In this document: one piece after another, positions 23,401-34,032 of the stretch
How the letters are laid out: each line of letters begins with the position of its first letter
How positions within the stretch are numbered: the first letter of the stretch is position 1
Assembly: GCA_019054805.1 (NCBI GenBank)
Contig: JAHQIY010000004.1
Location: 8,626,501 to 8,690,500, forward strand
Source of the DNA: Brachionus manjavacas
Lineage: Eukaryota; Rotifera; Eurotatoria; Ploima; Brachionidae
DNA: 64,000 bases
Direction of reading: 5' to 3'
Made by a program: the position numbers and the translations under genes
The notes under the pieces: model-generated
The model's database searches: none
What the model was told of the DNA's origin: nothing
The model's input: the letters and a program-made list of their open reading frames with translations, nothing else

Positions 23401-26400
23401 GTCGTTTTTGTGCCATTTACTTGATGAAGTCAATTTTGTCAAGCAATTTTGAACAATTCTTTTTAATTAATTTTAATTTTTTAATAAAAAAAATTTTAAA
23501 TATCTATTACGGATATAAAACTTCTTGAATATTATTGAAAATTTGCTTCCCGATCATAATTATAGCTAACTGAATGCACAATTCAGATAAACAGCCTGAT
23601 TGATCGCACTAAATTAGAAGAAAAAATCTCAGAACAAAATTAAAAATAAATTTATTTTTACTTTTTCTATTAATTTTGATTCTTTAAATCTTTTATGAGA
23701 AAAATTAAAAATACAGTAGATTAAAAAATTCAAAGCTTCTTACTTTCCTTTAAAAAAAGCTATGTAGAAAATTGAAGCATAGTAATTGACAAATTCGAAC
23801 AAATACATTTTTACTGTGAGAGCTTTTTCGTATTTAGAATCAGTAGGATGAAGTTCTATTATTTTTTTGATAAATTTTTGATTTTTAAGTTGGTAAAGAG
23901 CTTACCAAAATCATTTAATTTTACTGCTAACCACGAATAAAATCTGTTTAATAAAACAATTAGAAAAAGATTTATGCATCCGGCCGATATTGACGTGGTC
24001 AGATTGACAATGTTCGGATCTGTGTCTTTAGGAAACGCTACAATAAAAGACAATCTGTATAAAATAAAGCCCATGACCAATGCTAGTACCAAAAACATCA
24101 TCAACAAAATCATAGACACTGATAGTATGTATCTGTAAAACTTTGTCAAAGGTGGCACATACAACTCTTCTTCCTTAAATAAAAAAAAACGAAAAAATAA
24201 GCATTATTTTATTTTTTTTTGAAAATTACTCCTGTTATTCGATTACGTCTTGTTCGCTTAACCTGGTTTTCAAAATCAGGTCTTAAGGGTTCATTTTTTT
24301 TCTCAAAATCAATAACATCCCATTCGAATTGCAACTCATACTGTTTTCTTTTCCAGAATTCGATGAATAAAACCGCCCAAATTGACATAAAAATCGAGTA
24401 AAAAACTGTCAAAGGATTATCTATCATATATGAGATTTTTGAATATAGACATGAATCGCTCAATTTCCAGCTTTTACAGGTCAATTCGTTGTCACAAATA
24501 GGACACATTGTCTTATTACCCATTAAATTGTCATCACATATTTCTTTTCTAATAAAAAAATTCCAAAAGTTAATAAAGATTTTTCATAATATCTTAAAAA
24601 ATTTAAAGATGCTTTATATTGTAAGATGGGAATATTATTCTATGCGTGAACCGGGTGACAACTTTTGATAAGTGTTTTTTTTCCTCATTAACATTAGATG
24701 TCTTAAATTTTTTTAAATAATTATATAATAGAGGGTACGTAGAAAAAAAGCTTATCTTTTTGAGGCTGAAAAATTACTTCAAAAAAATCCTAGGGTAATT
24801 AGTGAGATTTAGTCAAATTTGAAATATCATTTTGGCCGATTTTTACCATTAAAAAGTTTGATCCAAGCAATTCTAATTAGACTGCTAACTTATCTTGAGC
24901 TAAAGCATCTAAATAAAAAAAAGAAAACATCTTTCAGTAATAATAATTTCAATTCTTCATAATTGAAATTAAACTATTAAGTAAATATTGGATGAGTTTA
25001 ATTTTTATCTAGAAATTTGAAAAAAATATTGAAAATTCATTTTTTACTTTTAAATAATTTATTTATTTATTTTTTACCGAGCAACTGTTCCTTCAGAATA
25101 AAAATATATGAAAAAAAAAACTTCAATAATTCATTTAGATTTTTAAATTTAAATATTCTCGGGTTTGTTTTTTTTTAAATTAGAATAATCAATCTAAAAT
25201 CGGTTCGTTAATTCAAAAGTTATTTTTAAAAATCTGTAAAAATTAAATGTAAAGTAGTTAAAATAAATTTATTGATGAAATTTTTTTTATTCCTTTTGAC
25301 TAAAAAAAGAGCAATCTTTTTAAAAAGCTTAAATTTTCGGAGCAATCCTGCTAAAAAATGGGACAATTAGGTTAACCTTATATAAATCCAATTGCCCTTC
25401 ACCCGGTTAATCGATTGGTCTTTATGGGTGAGTCCAAATCTTTGGGCAAATTAATTGATTTGTTTTTTTTGTGGAATGAAAAGTGACTTACTATGTGTTT
25501 TCAATTTAAAACTTGTATAAAATATTAAATTATGTTTAAGCCTTACTTGAATTTAAAAGATTATTTTAAATTAGAATTTTGCTGGTGCTATTAATAGCAG
25601 TATAATTTTTCTCCGACAAATCTAACCCCTTGTAGAACAGCACAAGTTATATTTGGTTAGCTTGCAGAAGCATTGCTGCTTATAACAGAGTTTTAAAATA
25701 ATAAGGTAATTTTCTTCTTTTTAATATAATTGTTAAAAAGTCATAAGTTTTAAGTCAAGTTAAAGTCCGAACTTATAATAATTTTTTAAATTGCGAACCT
25801 GGACTTTAATTTTAGCTTTGTCTTAATCTTTACCGCCTCAATAACTCACTGAAACGGCAAAAAATTTTTGAGATCGCAATCATGACTGATGAATGGTCGT
25901 TCTTGTTAATTATTTTGGCGCCCTATTTTAAGCATACTCACTGAAATTAATGTTCAAGCCAGTCTTTGAGTTGACTTAAGACTTGAGAATTTTAAACAGT
26001 TCTTCTTTTTAATTTTTTCTTGAAAATGTTTAACTTTTTGTTCATTTCTTGATTTTTAGATCTTTAAATGAATAAATTATTAATGTAACGTTTAGACATC
26101 ATAACTCTTAATTTTACCCGAACCACAACAAAATAATTACTAATTCCTTTATGGTCATACAAAAAACCATTGTACATATCATCTGCTTTTAATTTTTAAG
26201 GATTTGGCAAGTGATAATAAAAAGATTTTACTTTTGAATTGCCTATTATACATTTTCTTTATATTATAAACAATAGAATAATATTATTTTTTACTGGATA
26301 TCTAGCTTTATCGAAGCTTTAGTGATCATGATTTTGATCTTTACTATCTTGATCTTTGAAAATTTATTGAGGCTAAAAGTCATGTTTATTGACCTTAATA

Positions 26401-29400
26401 AATAAATGTATACCGCTTACTGATTAAAAAAATTGAAAAAATTTTGAAGACTTTTGAAAGATAAATAAAAGAAACTTAAAAGATATTTTAGAGAAATTTT
26501 AAAAGAAATTGTTAAAGATATTCTATAGAAAAATGTACGATAACCTCTAAAAAAACTCTACAAATTTCTCTAAAATTTCTTTAAAGATCCTTTAAAATAA
26601 AGTTGACTGGGTACTTGCGTCTTTCTACGTCATTCGTCTTACTCAACCATAAGTAGTTAGACAAATAGAAACTTAAGTTTTGTTCTTTTACTTTACTCCT
26701 TTACATAAACAAATCCTAATCAGCCCAGTCAAACTACATATGATAGCAGCTCTTTTGAGCAAAAAGATCCACAAATAGTATTGAAATATATACATGTCAA
26801 GGAAAGAAGACTTTGACCAACCTTTCATATCATTTAGTTATTTTAACCATTTATTAATACAAGAAGAGACTACTGATAAAAAAATTTTAAATTAAAAGAT
26901 GCAGAAGACATGTTTGGAAGAAAATTCTGCTAAATTAGAGGAACAACTGCAATTAAATTTAGATTTTCAAAATATTATAAGACTCGTTTCAATTAGCTTA
27001 ATAATTTAAAAAAAAATAAAGTCTTTTATAAATTTTCTAATCGATATAGACATGGGTATTTTCTAATGAATCCTAACAGTGTGAACTTTTTTTTCAAAAA
27101 ATAGTTCTAAAAAATAAGTATCAAGTTGATACTTATTCTTTTTATTATTATAGACATCTTATCATTAATAAAGAATTAGTTTAAACAATCTTTCTATTGT
27201 CCCATAATACATTACATATTTTAAATTATAAATCTTTATTTTGAAATAATTTTTTCTAAATAGTATTCTTTGGTTTTTTTATATTTTTAGCCATTTTTAA
27301 ACCACTTTTATATACCTTCAAGTAAATAGTTTCCCATACACCTCAGTCGATTTTAATTAAATCAATTAAAATTTTTTGAGTTCTCAATTTTTGCTATTTA
27401 AATTTCCTTTAAATGAAAATATATTTCCAAAAAAAAATTTGTTTTACACAAAAAATTTAAATCTGAAATTAAAAAAATTTTACGCCACTAAATTTTTTTT
27501 TTTAATTTTTTGAAAAAATAATTTTAGATTTTTTTTGACGCAGATTCCGAATCTGATGTCGAAATTGAAAAGTTTTGAATTACCGGAAGCCCACAAGCTT
27601 TTAAAAAGTGTTGAAATCGAACATGTTTTTTGAACAATATTTTAACATTTAGATAAAAAAATATTTAAAACAAAATTTAAACATCAAAAAAAATTACGTT
27701 TATAATCAGTTTTAAAAGGTTATTTAATGTCTCATTTGAGATTATTAACCAGCTAAATTTCGAATTCAAATAATTTCAAATTTTAAACATAAATTGGATT
27801 TGTTTTTCAAAAATTAATCTTTTTGGTTAGAATTAAGTAGTAGCAAAAGCGAAATTAACTATTAATTATAATAATAAAAAAAATAAGCTACGGCAAACAT
27901 GCTTGCGGAGATGTCTTACAAGAAAGACATCTATGGTAGCTGAATGCATTGAAATCTAGTTACATATACAAAGTTCTCAATAGTTTTCTTTTCATTATAA
28001 GCACAATCTCTAAATTTAAAAAAAAAAGAAGAAAAAAAAAGACAAGAAATTGAAGATTTTGCTAAAGAATCAAAAATTTACCTAAAACTAAAAGATACTC
28101 AAGCTTCTGCATATTGCCGCTTAAATCAAAATTAAAAAAGAATGAAAAAAGAACCAGGCTCGAAAATTTTGATATTATCAAAGAAAAAAATTGAAAACGA
28201 ATATCATAATCTAAGCATTTTGGATATATAAATTAAAGTATAATTTTAAGAAAAAAATATTTGATTTTTGGAAGGCAAAAAAGAAAACTTAAATTTTTTT
28301 ATTTAAATTTCTAAAGCAAATAGTATTTTTGGTCAAATCAAGAGTTCCTTTTCATATTTGGGCAGAGAGACGATTGTGAAAACGAACCATGAGGGCGATC
28401 CAGTCTATGAACCTTCTCAAGAATATTTATGTATCTTAAAACGGACATAAATATTCTTGAGAGGGTTCAGAGGAGAGAAACCAAATTGGTTAAATCAGTT
28501 AAAGAGAAACATTATGACGAAAGACTTCGAGACCAGGATCTGATCAGTTAAGAGGAACCCCGATTAAGAGATGACTTGATCCAAATGTACAAGTTTGTGC
28601 ACAAGGTTGAAAATATAGAATTTGTAAATGATGTAAATTATGCTAAAAGTTTATCTCTAAATTTAAGAAGATCAAATGATAAAAAGTTAGTAAGGGAAAT
28701 AGACAAAATTTTTTGAAATGGCTCAAGCCAACGCCTGCAATGGTCCTTTTATGGCTAGGTGCAATTACGCGCTAGAATAGCCAATGCTTATACTGCAGTT
28801 TACTGCTTTTAATACTAAATCAGTATAATTTTTTGTTCGAATACAAATTTGAATTTTCTTTTTTGGAATATATATTAAATCATCTTAAAAATTTAAACTT
28901 TATTTACAAATATTATTATATTTTAATTGAAAAATATTTAAATCTTAAATATTCGATTTTAGATGCTACTTTTAAATTACTAAACAAGTAAAAAATTTTA
29001 ATTAAAAATTTTCTATTACTGTTTCATAGTTTTTTACAATCTTTCTTGTATAATTTTTTGATTTCCATTTATTTTTAAAAAAATGAATCAGAAAAAATAC
29101 AAGTTTCAATAATGCCATTAGATATTCTTTCGAGTAATTTTAACACGAACATAAATTCAAAATTCTGAAAATTTCTCTGGTGATTCTTGTATTATAAATA
29201 AAATTAAAACTTACGTCGGCAAATCAGAAGAATAAGTCATTAGTCCATACAGACACACAATAAAGCCTACAATTGATGGAAAAATCAACCACGATGTGTA
29301 AAAATTTAGCCATGCGAAGTAAAATGCCACTTTTTCACCAAAATAATCTCGTATCACAAAAATTGGAAGTAGATTCGAAGTTTTGTTTGACTTTATAAAA

Positions 29401-30265
29401 TATTCAAACAAAAACTAAATAAAAGTAGAATCAGAATTCGTTTAAATTTATTTTAATTTACTTTTTTTTTTGAAATTTTTGCCTTTATTTTTACATGATC
29501 CTATTAAAGAACGGCTTAAAAAAATATAAATTTTCACAAAGATTTTACTTTATGTAGAGGATAGGCATCAATAAAAGCTCCCTTTGCCAAAAGTCGCTCA
29601 ATGCCAAAGTTAGAATCATTTTCTTTAATTGAAAAAATAGATGGTTCATTATGCCGTTCGGAATATTCAGTGCGCGATAATATCTCATGCACCAAAAGTA
29701 TTCGATCACGTTCACTGATGCTATTTTCCAATTTTTCTTTATTAAAAAATTTTTCGAACCTTATATTTTCATTCAAAATTTTCATTAAAAAAACTAAATA
29801 ATGGTGATTACTTATATCGAATTTTGGAATTATAAGGCACTGTGAATTTATCTCTATGCTCCTCAAAATACTTTGCTTGATGCTTATCTTCCATTGCTGA
29901 CTGCGAATTAATTTTATAATTTATGACCTCAATCGGAAGTTTAAGCTTTATTTTCTCTGCAATTTCCAAGCATTTTTCAAATGGAATCTTGACCAAAACA
30001 AACTCTAGTTCTTCTTCGAGATTTTCCTACAAAAAAAAGTAGACCCAGAATTGATGGTGAAAATAATACTTCATGCTGTAGGACTAAACCGTTAACAGTT
30101 AGATTATGACAGTAATTATCAATTATTTCTTTTTTGTCAGAATTTTTCCAATAAACCAAAACAAAATCGACACAATCGATCTAATAACCAAAAATTAAAT
30201 TTTAAACTTCAAAACTATGGATACTTTTGGTTCATTTAGGTTCTCAATTTCTTCAAGGGCAAAAT
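17485..30265 (-). CDS. Anoctamin (TMEM16) calcium-activated channel/scramblase
   Basis: Sixteen exons join with consistent phases: 30225-30265, 30070-30180, 29812-30026, 29549-29759, 29215-29414, 24230-24548, 23906-24173, 23744-23855, 23662-23689, 23511-23608, 23322-23458, 20444-20596, 20336-20388, 17889-18043, 17730-17835 and 17485-17679. They encode about 799 residues; the start exon was not found. The N-terminal domain has FVLVYWKN and GIERLLAKG...YPLH. Transmembrane landmarks are [29 protein letters not shown] and [13 protein letters not shown]. Residues of the family's calcium site are present: [26 protein letters not shown]. The usual loop before [10 protein letters not shown] is shortened, with a 28-nt exon. 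Introns are either about 43-52 bp or 2-5 kb with transposons. It is a plasma-membrane or internal-membrane protein; channel versus scramblase cannot be decided. Confidence 0.92.
18044..20335. other. Long anoctamin intron, no inserted gene seen
   Basis: About 2.3 kb of AT-rich intron. A 14-bp hairpin (atctaaaattagcc / ggctaattttagat) lies at about 20083-20133. Nothing else was recognised. Confidence 0.6.
21470..22747. mobile_element. TIR element with ~175-bp inverted ends in anoctamin intron
   Basis: Arms 21470-21645 and 22573-22747 are near-perfect inverted copies beginning GAGCTAATGATCC. Inside lie further palindromes: 21627-21668 repeats the inner arm end, and 21706-21752 (gatattatcctcataatcat and its complement). 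A GC-rich box at 22261-22291 matches 4427-4456. The minus strand has a 65-residue open frame at 21702-21899 ([18 protein letters not shown]) with no recognised domain. It is a non-autonomous DNA transposon of unassigned superfamily. Confidence 0.8.
22860..23170 (+). mobile_element. Right end of a Mutator-like element (third family)
   Basis: A short frame ends in a basic AT-hook-like tail ([18 protein letters not shown]) near 22900-22970. After about 100 bp come boxes of the form TTGCTCCT/TTGCTTCT starting at 23073, 23095, 23131 and 23153, spaced 22, 36 and 22 bp, with one more at 23109. This matches the layout of the two better preserved elements at 51.4 and 60.6 kb. The left half is missing. 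Confidence 0.5.
25735..25995. repeat. AGTCAAA-type dispersed repeat, copy 1
   Basis: Both edges carry runs of AAGTCAAGTTAAAGTC and its complement. The middle shares ttttggcg and aatgttcaagcc with the copy at 49.75-50.06 kb. Probably a MITE lying in the long anoctamin intron. Confidence 0.45.
27870..27945 (-). mobile_element. Solo LINE 3' end with hairpin
   Basis: On the minus strand an outer AGCTAC...GTAGCT pair encloses a second stem AGATGTCTT...AAGACATCT, followed by an AT-rich tail with ATTATTAT. This resembles the hairpin-plus-microsatellite ends of the CR1-like LINEs nearby. Probably an extreme 5' truncation. Confidence 0.4.
28400..28830 (+). mobile_element. CR1-like LINE 3' fragment
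   Basis: The plus strand reads [20 protein letters not shown], then [11 protein letters not shown], a stop, and [17 protein letters not shown], the conserved post-RT region of CR1-type LINEs. It ends with a hairpin-like ggcta...tagcc at 28756-28785. A 25-bp inverted copy of its start lies immediately upstream (28408-28432 versus 28445-28469). Confidence 0.75.
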
Positions 30266-31038
30266 CTAAAAATATTTTTTATCAAAGCTTGGAGAAAAAA
30301 AAGAAAATTACTTTGATTTTGACTGCTATTTTGCATATTTTAAGTGCATGGAAATTTTCTAGCTATCTCTGTTTCAGAATAAATTCAATTTATTTTAATT
30401 AGAACAATATGTGAATTTTACGAATAATTTATAAGTTTTTTGTTCATTTATTTTTATGGCTAAGATATGCTTGAATTATTTATTTTTTATGAATATAAAT
30501 TAGAATATATATTAATTTAAATTATCCTAAAAACCAAGTTTAAATTAACTTGTAAGTTAAGTAATGTCTGGTGATTTTAAAAAATCATTTTCCCGCGGAT
30601 TTTGAAAGCCGCACAATAAAATTTTTGATTAAAATTCGATCAAATTTCCTCCTATGCTTAGCATCATTAAGTTAAATTTACAGAATTGAGCTTTTTAAAC
30701 TTTGATGATGAAAAACATGAAACAAAATATGTTTCACTAAATTCAACAAAAAAAAATAATTTTAATAGGGAAATATTAATTATTAAATAAAATTATATTT
30801 TGAGATTTTTTTTCTCTATGATATATTCTTTTTAGCATTTTTTTTTGCAATTAATTAATATATTTTATTCCAATGTTATAATTATGTCATCGCTACTTGA
30901 ATAATTTTGAATTAGATGGTTATAATTTTAAAAAATTTATTTTTCAATTCTAAATTAAAATACAATTAGATGGTTTTGTAAAGTGCAGTTCTAGAGAACT
31001 GAAAAAAGTGTAAAAAAATTAAATTACTTTTTTTAAAA
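30266..31038. other. AT-rich spacer upstream of anoctamin
   Basis: Expected to hold the missing anoctamin first exon or promoter. No frame with a good start and matching phase was found. Confidence 0.5.
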
Positions 31039-31226
31039 TTAGTTCTGTGAATGCAACATGATGCAATATTTAAAGTTGCATCAACTGTAAAAGTCTTCTA
31101 AAGGTGTGCAAAATCTCTGCTCTACACTTCGCTTGATTATATTGAAATTTAATTTGTGCTAAACTCTGCAAATTTATCAGACTTAGATATTTAATGCAAC
31201 TTTGAATGTTGCATTTACAGAACTAA
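31039..31226. repeat. 188-bp MITE-like inverted repeat
   Basis: The left end TTAGTTCTGTGAATGCAACA matches the reverse complement of the right end (ttagttctgtaaatgcaaca) with one mismatch. Inner copies of gttgcat extend the arms. There is no coding content. Confidence 0.65.
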
Positions 31227-31712
31227 GTTTAAACTTTTTAAAAAAAATTTCTTCAATTTTTTAAATTTTTTTCTGTTCTTTTAATCAATTTGTACTAAAA
31301 TTCACGAAGGCTAATTTGATTAAAGAAATAAATTTTTTGGTAAATGTTTCTTTAATTTTTTTTTTAAATGGACTGTTAAATGAAATATTGTTTGTTTCAC
31401 CTTAAATTTAGTTTGAAATCATTTTTTCTATTATTTATTCTAATAATACCGATTCTGGCGATGCGTAAAATTAAAAAGAAAGTTAAAAAAATTAAAATAG
31501 CAAAAATAATAACAAAAAGATAAAGTAAATACAAATTTTAAATTAAGATTTTGGAAAATTAAATTTAAATTAAATAAGAAATGTTAACATTGAAAAATAT
31601 TCATAAAAAGAATTATTTTTAGCATAAAATTCATATAAACAAATTTAATAGATTAATTTTTCATTCAGATTTGAAATTTACTTAAAAATTTTATTCTTTT
31701 TTAGAATACCTA

Positions 31713-33160
31713 CTGCTGCTTCCAATGATGTTGAAGCATCTGGTGCCGTGACCGTTTCATCTGTTTTGGTGGTCAGTGTACAAATGGTCCTACCTTCAAC
31801 CATTTCACTCTCAGACTCCGAAGTTTCTCCCGATTAAGTGTCTTCGCCGAGGTTGGATTTTAATGGTTTTTCAATATTCGAAGGTATTTGGCGGCCGATA
31901 TTGACTATTGGCAACTTGGTTCTAAAAAATAAATTAAAATAAAAATTAAATATAATAAAAATTAAAATAAATTTACAGGAATTTCTTGCTCAAATTGATT
32001 CTTTATTGACTTCTCTTCGCTCTGAAGCTTATTCTTCAGTTCGTCAAGCTTTTGATTAAGACTGGCAAACTTTAAACTCGTTTTCAACCGGTTTTCCTTA
32101 ACAATATCATGGTAATTGTCAAGGAAATGTGATTCAAAGTCTTCCATTTTTTGCTCAACAAATTCAATTTTTGAGCTATCAAAATCGTAAAAAATATTAC
32201 GATTTTGAACAGATTTATTTAAGAAAACTTCCTCCGGTAAATTAATTGAATCTAACAGAAGACAAAAATAAAATAAATGTAAGAATAATAAAAATACTAC
32301 AATCCTTTCAATCATTCTCTTGAAATCCTCAGTTTTTTAAATCAATTATTTTATTTACTGCACAGTAAATAATTTTTGCTCTGAGAATTCAACTTTTTAT
32401 TCTGTCGCGGTTAATAGCCGACGGCAATTTTCTCTTTAAAAATTTAAATTTTTATCTGAAAAACATATAATCGTACCTTTGAGCTGTTCGACAGAATTCA
32501 AGATGCATTTGATGACTTAAAAGAACAAAATGTAAAAATGTAAATTTTAATATAAATTTAATAATCTACTTTAAGAGAATTTTTAATTTCGCAGAATCTT
32601 GACTGATTATTTTTTTCATAAAATTCTAAAGATTCTTCTAAATAAAATAAATTAAAAAATTAATTTACTTGTAAAAAGCACAAGTTTTGAAATTCTAAAT
32701 CTTCCATTCAAGTCATCATTTATCAATTTCCAAATGATTTTAACTCTTGTTACGCGAACTTGGGAATCCAAATCCACCACTCGAGTTTACTTTAATTGAC
32801 TTAGATTTCCAAATCATCTTAACTCGTGCTACGCGAACTTCTTCTTTTTATGAGATATGCATGATTCGATAACAAAACAGGAAGATTAGAAAAAATAGAA
32901 TCTTACAGATTTTGCAAGGCTATTTCAATGTATATTTTTCTATTTCACTTAATTTTTTTTAGTTTAATTATATGCAAATTCGAAAAAATCATAACCATAT
33001 GACTTAAATGTGAATTTTTTTTTCTCCAAAATTTTACTTCTAATAATTTTAACAATCTACATAAAAAAACTTATTTTATAAAAAATATTTTCGAATGATT
33101 TACAGAAAAATCGGACTTTCAAGTGTTAACAAAATTTCTCCTTATATCGCCCTTTTTTTT
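31713..33160. repeat. Segmental duplication, copy A (1.45 kb)
   Basis: Nearly identical to 39152-40602 in the same orientation. I counted about five or six substitutions plus short A-run differences, so identity is above 99 percent. It contains the small secreted-protein gene and the first coding bases of the chromodomain gene, and breaks off inside that gene. Copy B is therefore the likely source. Confidence 0.95.
31871..32315 (-). CDS. Small secreted coiled-coil protein, copy A
   Basis: Exon 1 (31977-32315) encodes a signal peptide (MIERIVVFLLFLHLFYFCLL) and a charged helical region rich in Leu, Lys and Glu. A GT-AG intron joins in phase 0 to a short exon ending at 31871, giving about 129 residues. 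It is identical to copy B over exon 1. I do not recognise a family. The signal peptide followed by a likely coiled coil suggests a secreted or lumenal protein. Real expression is unproven, and the gene could be a fragment of something larger. Confidence 0.5.
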
Positions 33161-33302
33161 ATCAAGATTTTCCATATTTAAAATTCTAAAGATTCTTCTA
33201 AATAAAAGAAATTAAAAAATTAATTGAATAAGAAAAGTGAAATTGGTTTTCCATATTTAATTCAAAAGCCAGATTTCAGTCTTGGGCAACTTTAGCCTTG
33301 GA

Positions 33303-33501
33303 CAAAAAAAATCTCCAAATAAAAGTCTTTGTCTGTCTTTGCCTCTTCAGCAGCTATTAAATACTTTAACACTCTGCATAAACTTTTTTTTATTTATATT
33401 TATAATTTAATTCGAATTAAAGTAGAAACAAATACTTAGAAATTTCTTCTCTAGTTGAAGAGGCAAAGACAGACTAAGACTTTTATTTGGAGATTTTTTT
33501 T
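33303..33501. repeat. Foldback repeat with ~46-bp arms
   Basis: Arms 33303-33351 and 33456-33501 (aatctccaaataaaagtc... and complement) are inverted. The loop contains a 34-bp segment (33421-33454) whose perfect inverted copy lies at 34773-34806. Confidence 0.75.
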
Positions 33502-34032
33502 GTTAAATATTAAAAATCCTAATGGGTAAGAATATTTTAAAAACTAATTTTTAAAATACTTAAAGGTAAAATTTTTAAAATCCCAAAAATTAACAATTAT
33601 TTTCTTAATTATTATTATTTTTATTTGATTGCTCACAGGAATTTGGTATTTCTTTATTTATAATTTAAAAAGTTCATTAAAAGCATATGGATTTACTCCT
33701 AGCCATTCCCTGAACGGAGTTAAGCTTTTGTTGTTCCTGCCAAAGGCAGAACTAACCTAAGTCAATTTTTTTTATTTAAGGCTTTTAAATCCTAAAAAAA
33801 TTCCTCATTATTTTAGACAAATTTTTTGAATAAAATTAAATTTAAAATTTGGAATGATAAAAATCTTAAAAAAAAATAAAATTAATTTTGGTAAATATAT
33901 TATTTTTCGAACTTAAAATTTAAAATTTTTAAAAAAGTTAAAATTTAAGCTTTAATTATAATAATTTTTTGTTATTATTTTACACAAACTAACAATTATG
34001 ATTTTCGAATAGTCCGAAAAGAAGAATCAAAT

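Noticed and set aside
23346-23528. Plus-strand 60-codon ORF
   Set aside because: Antisense to two anoctamin exons that fit by phase and family motifs.
29794-29811. An 18-bp GT...AG gap in the anoctamin N-terminal region
   Set aside because: Too short, and it leaves the frames out of phase. The 52-bp intron 29760-29811 uses the same donor and restores the family alignment.
33686-33765. 5S-rRNA-like words (ctgaacggagttaagc)
   Set aside because: Only a short internal match; no full A/C boxes or stem structure of 5S rRNA.
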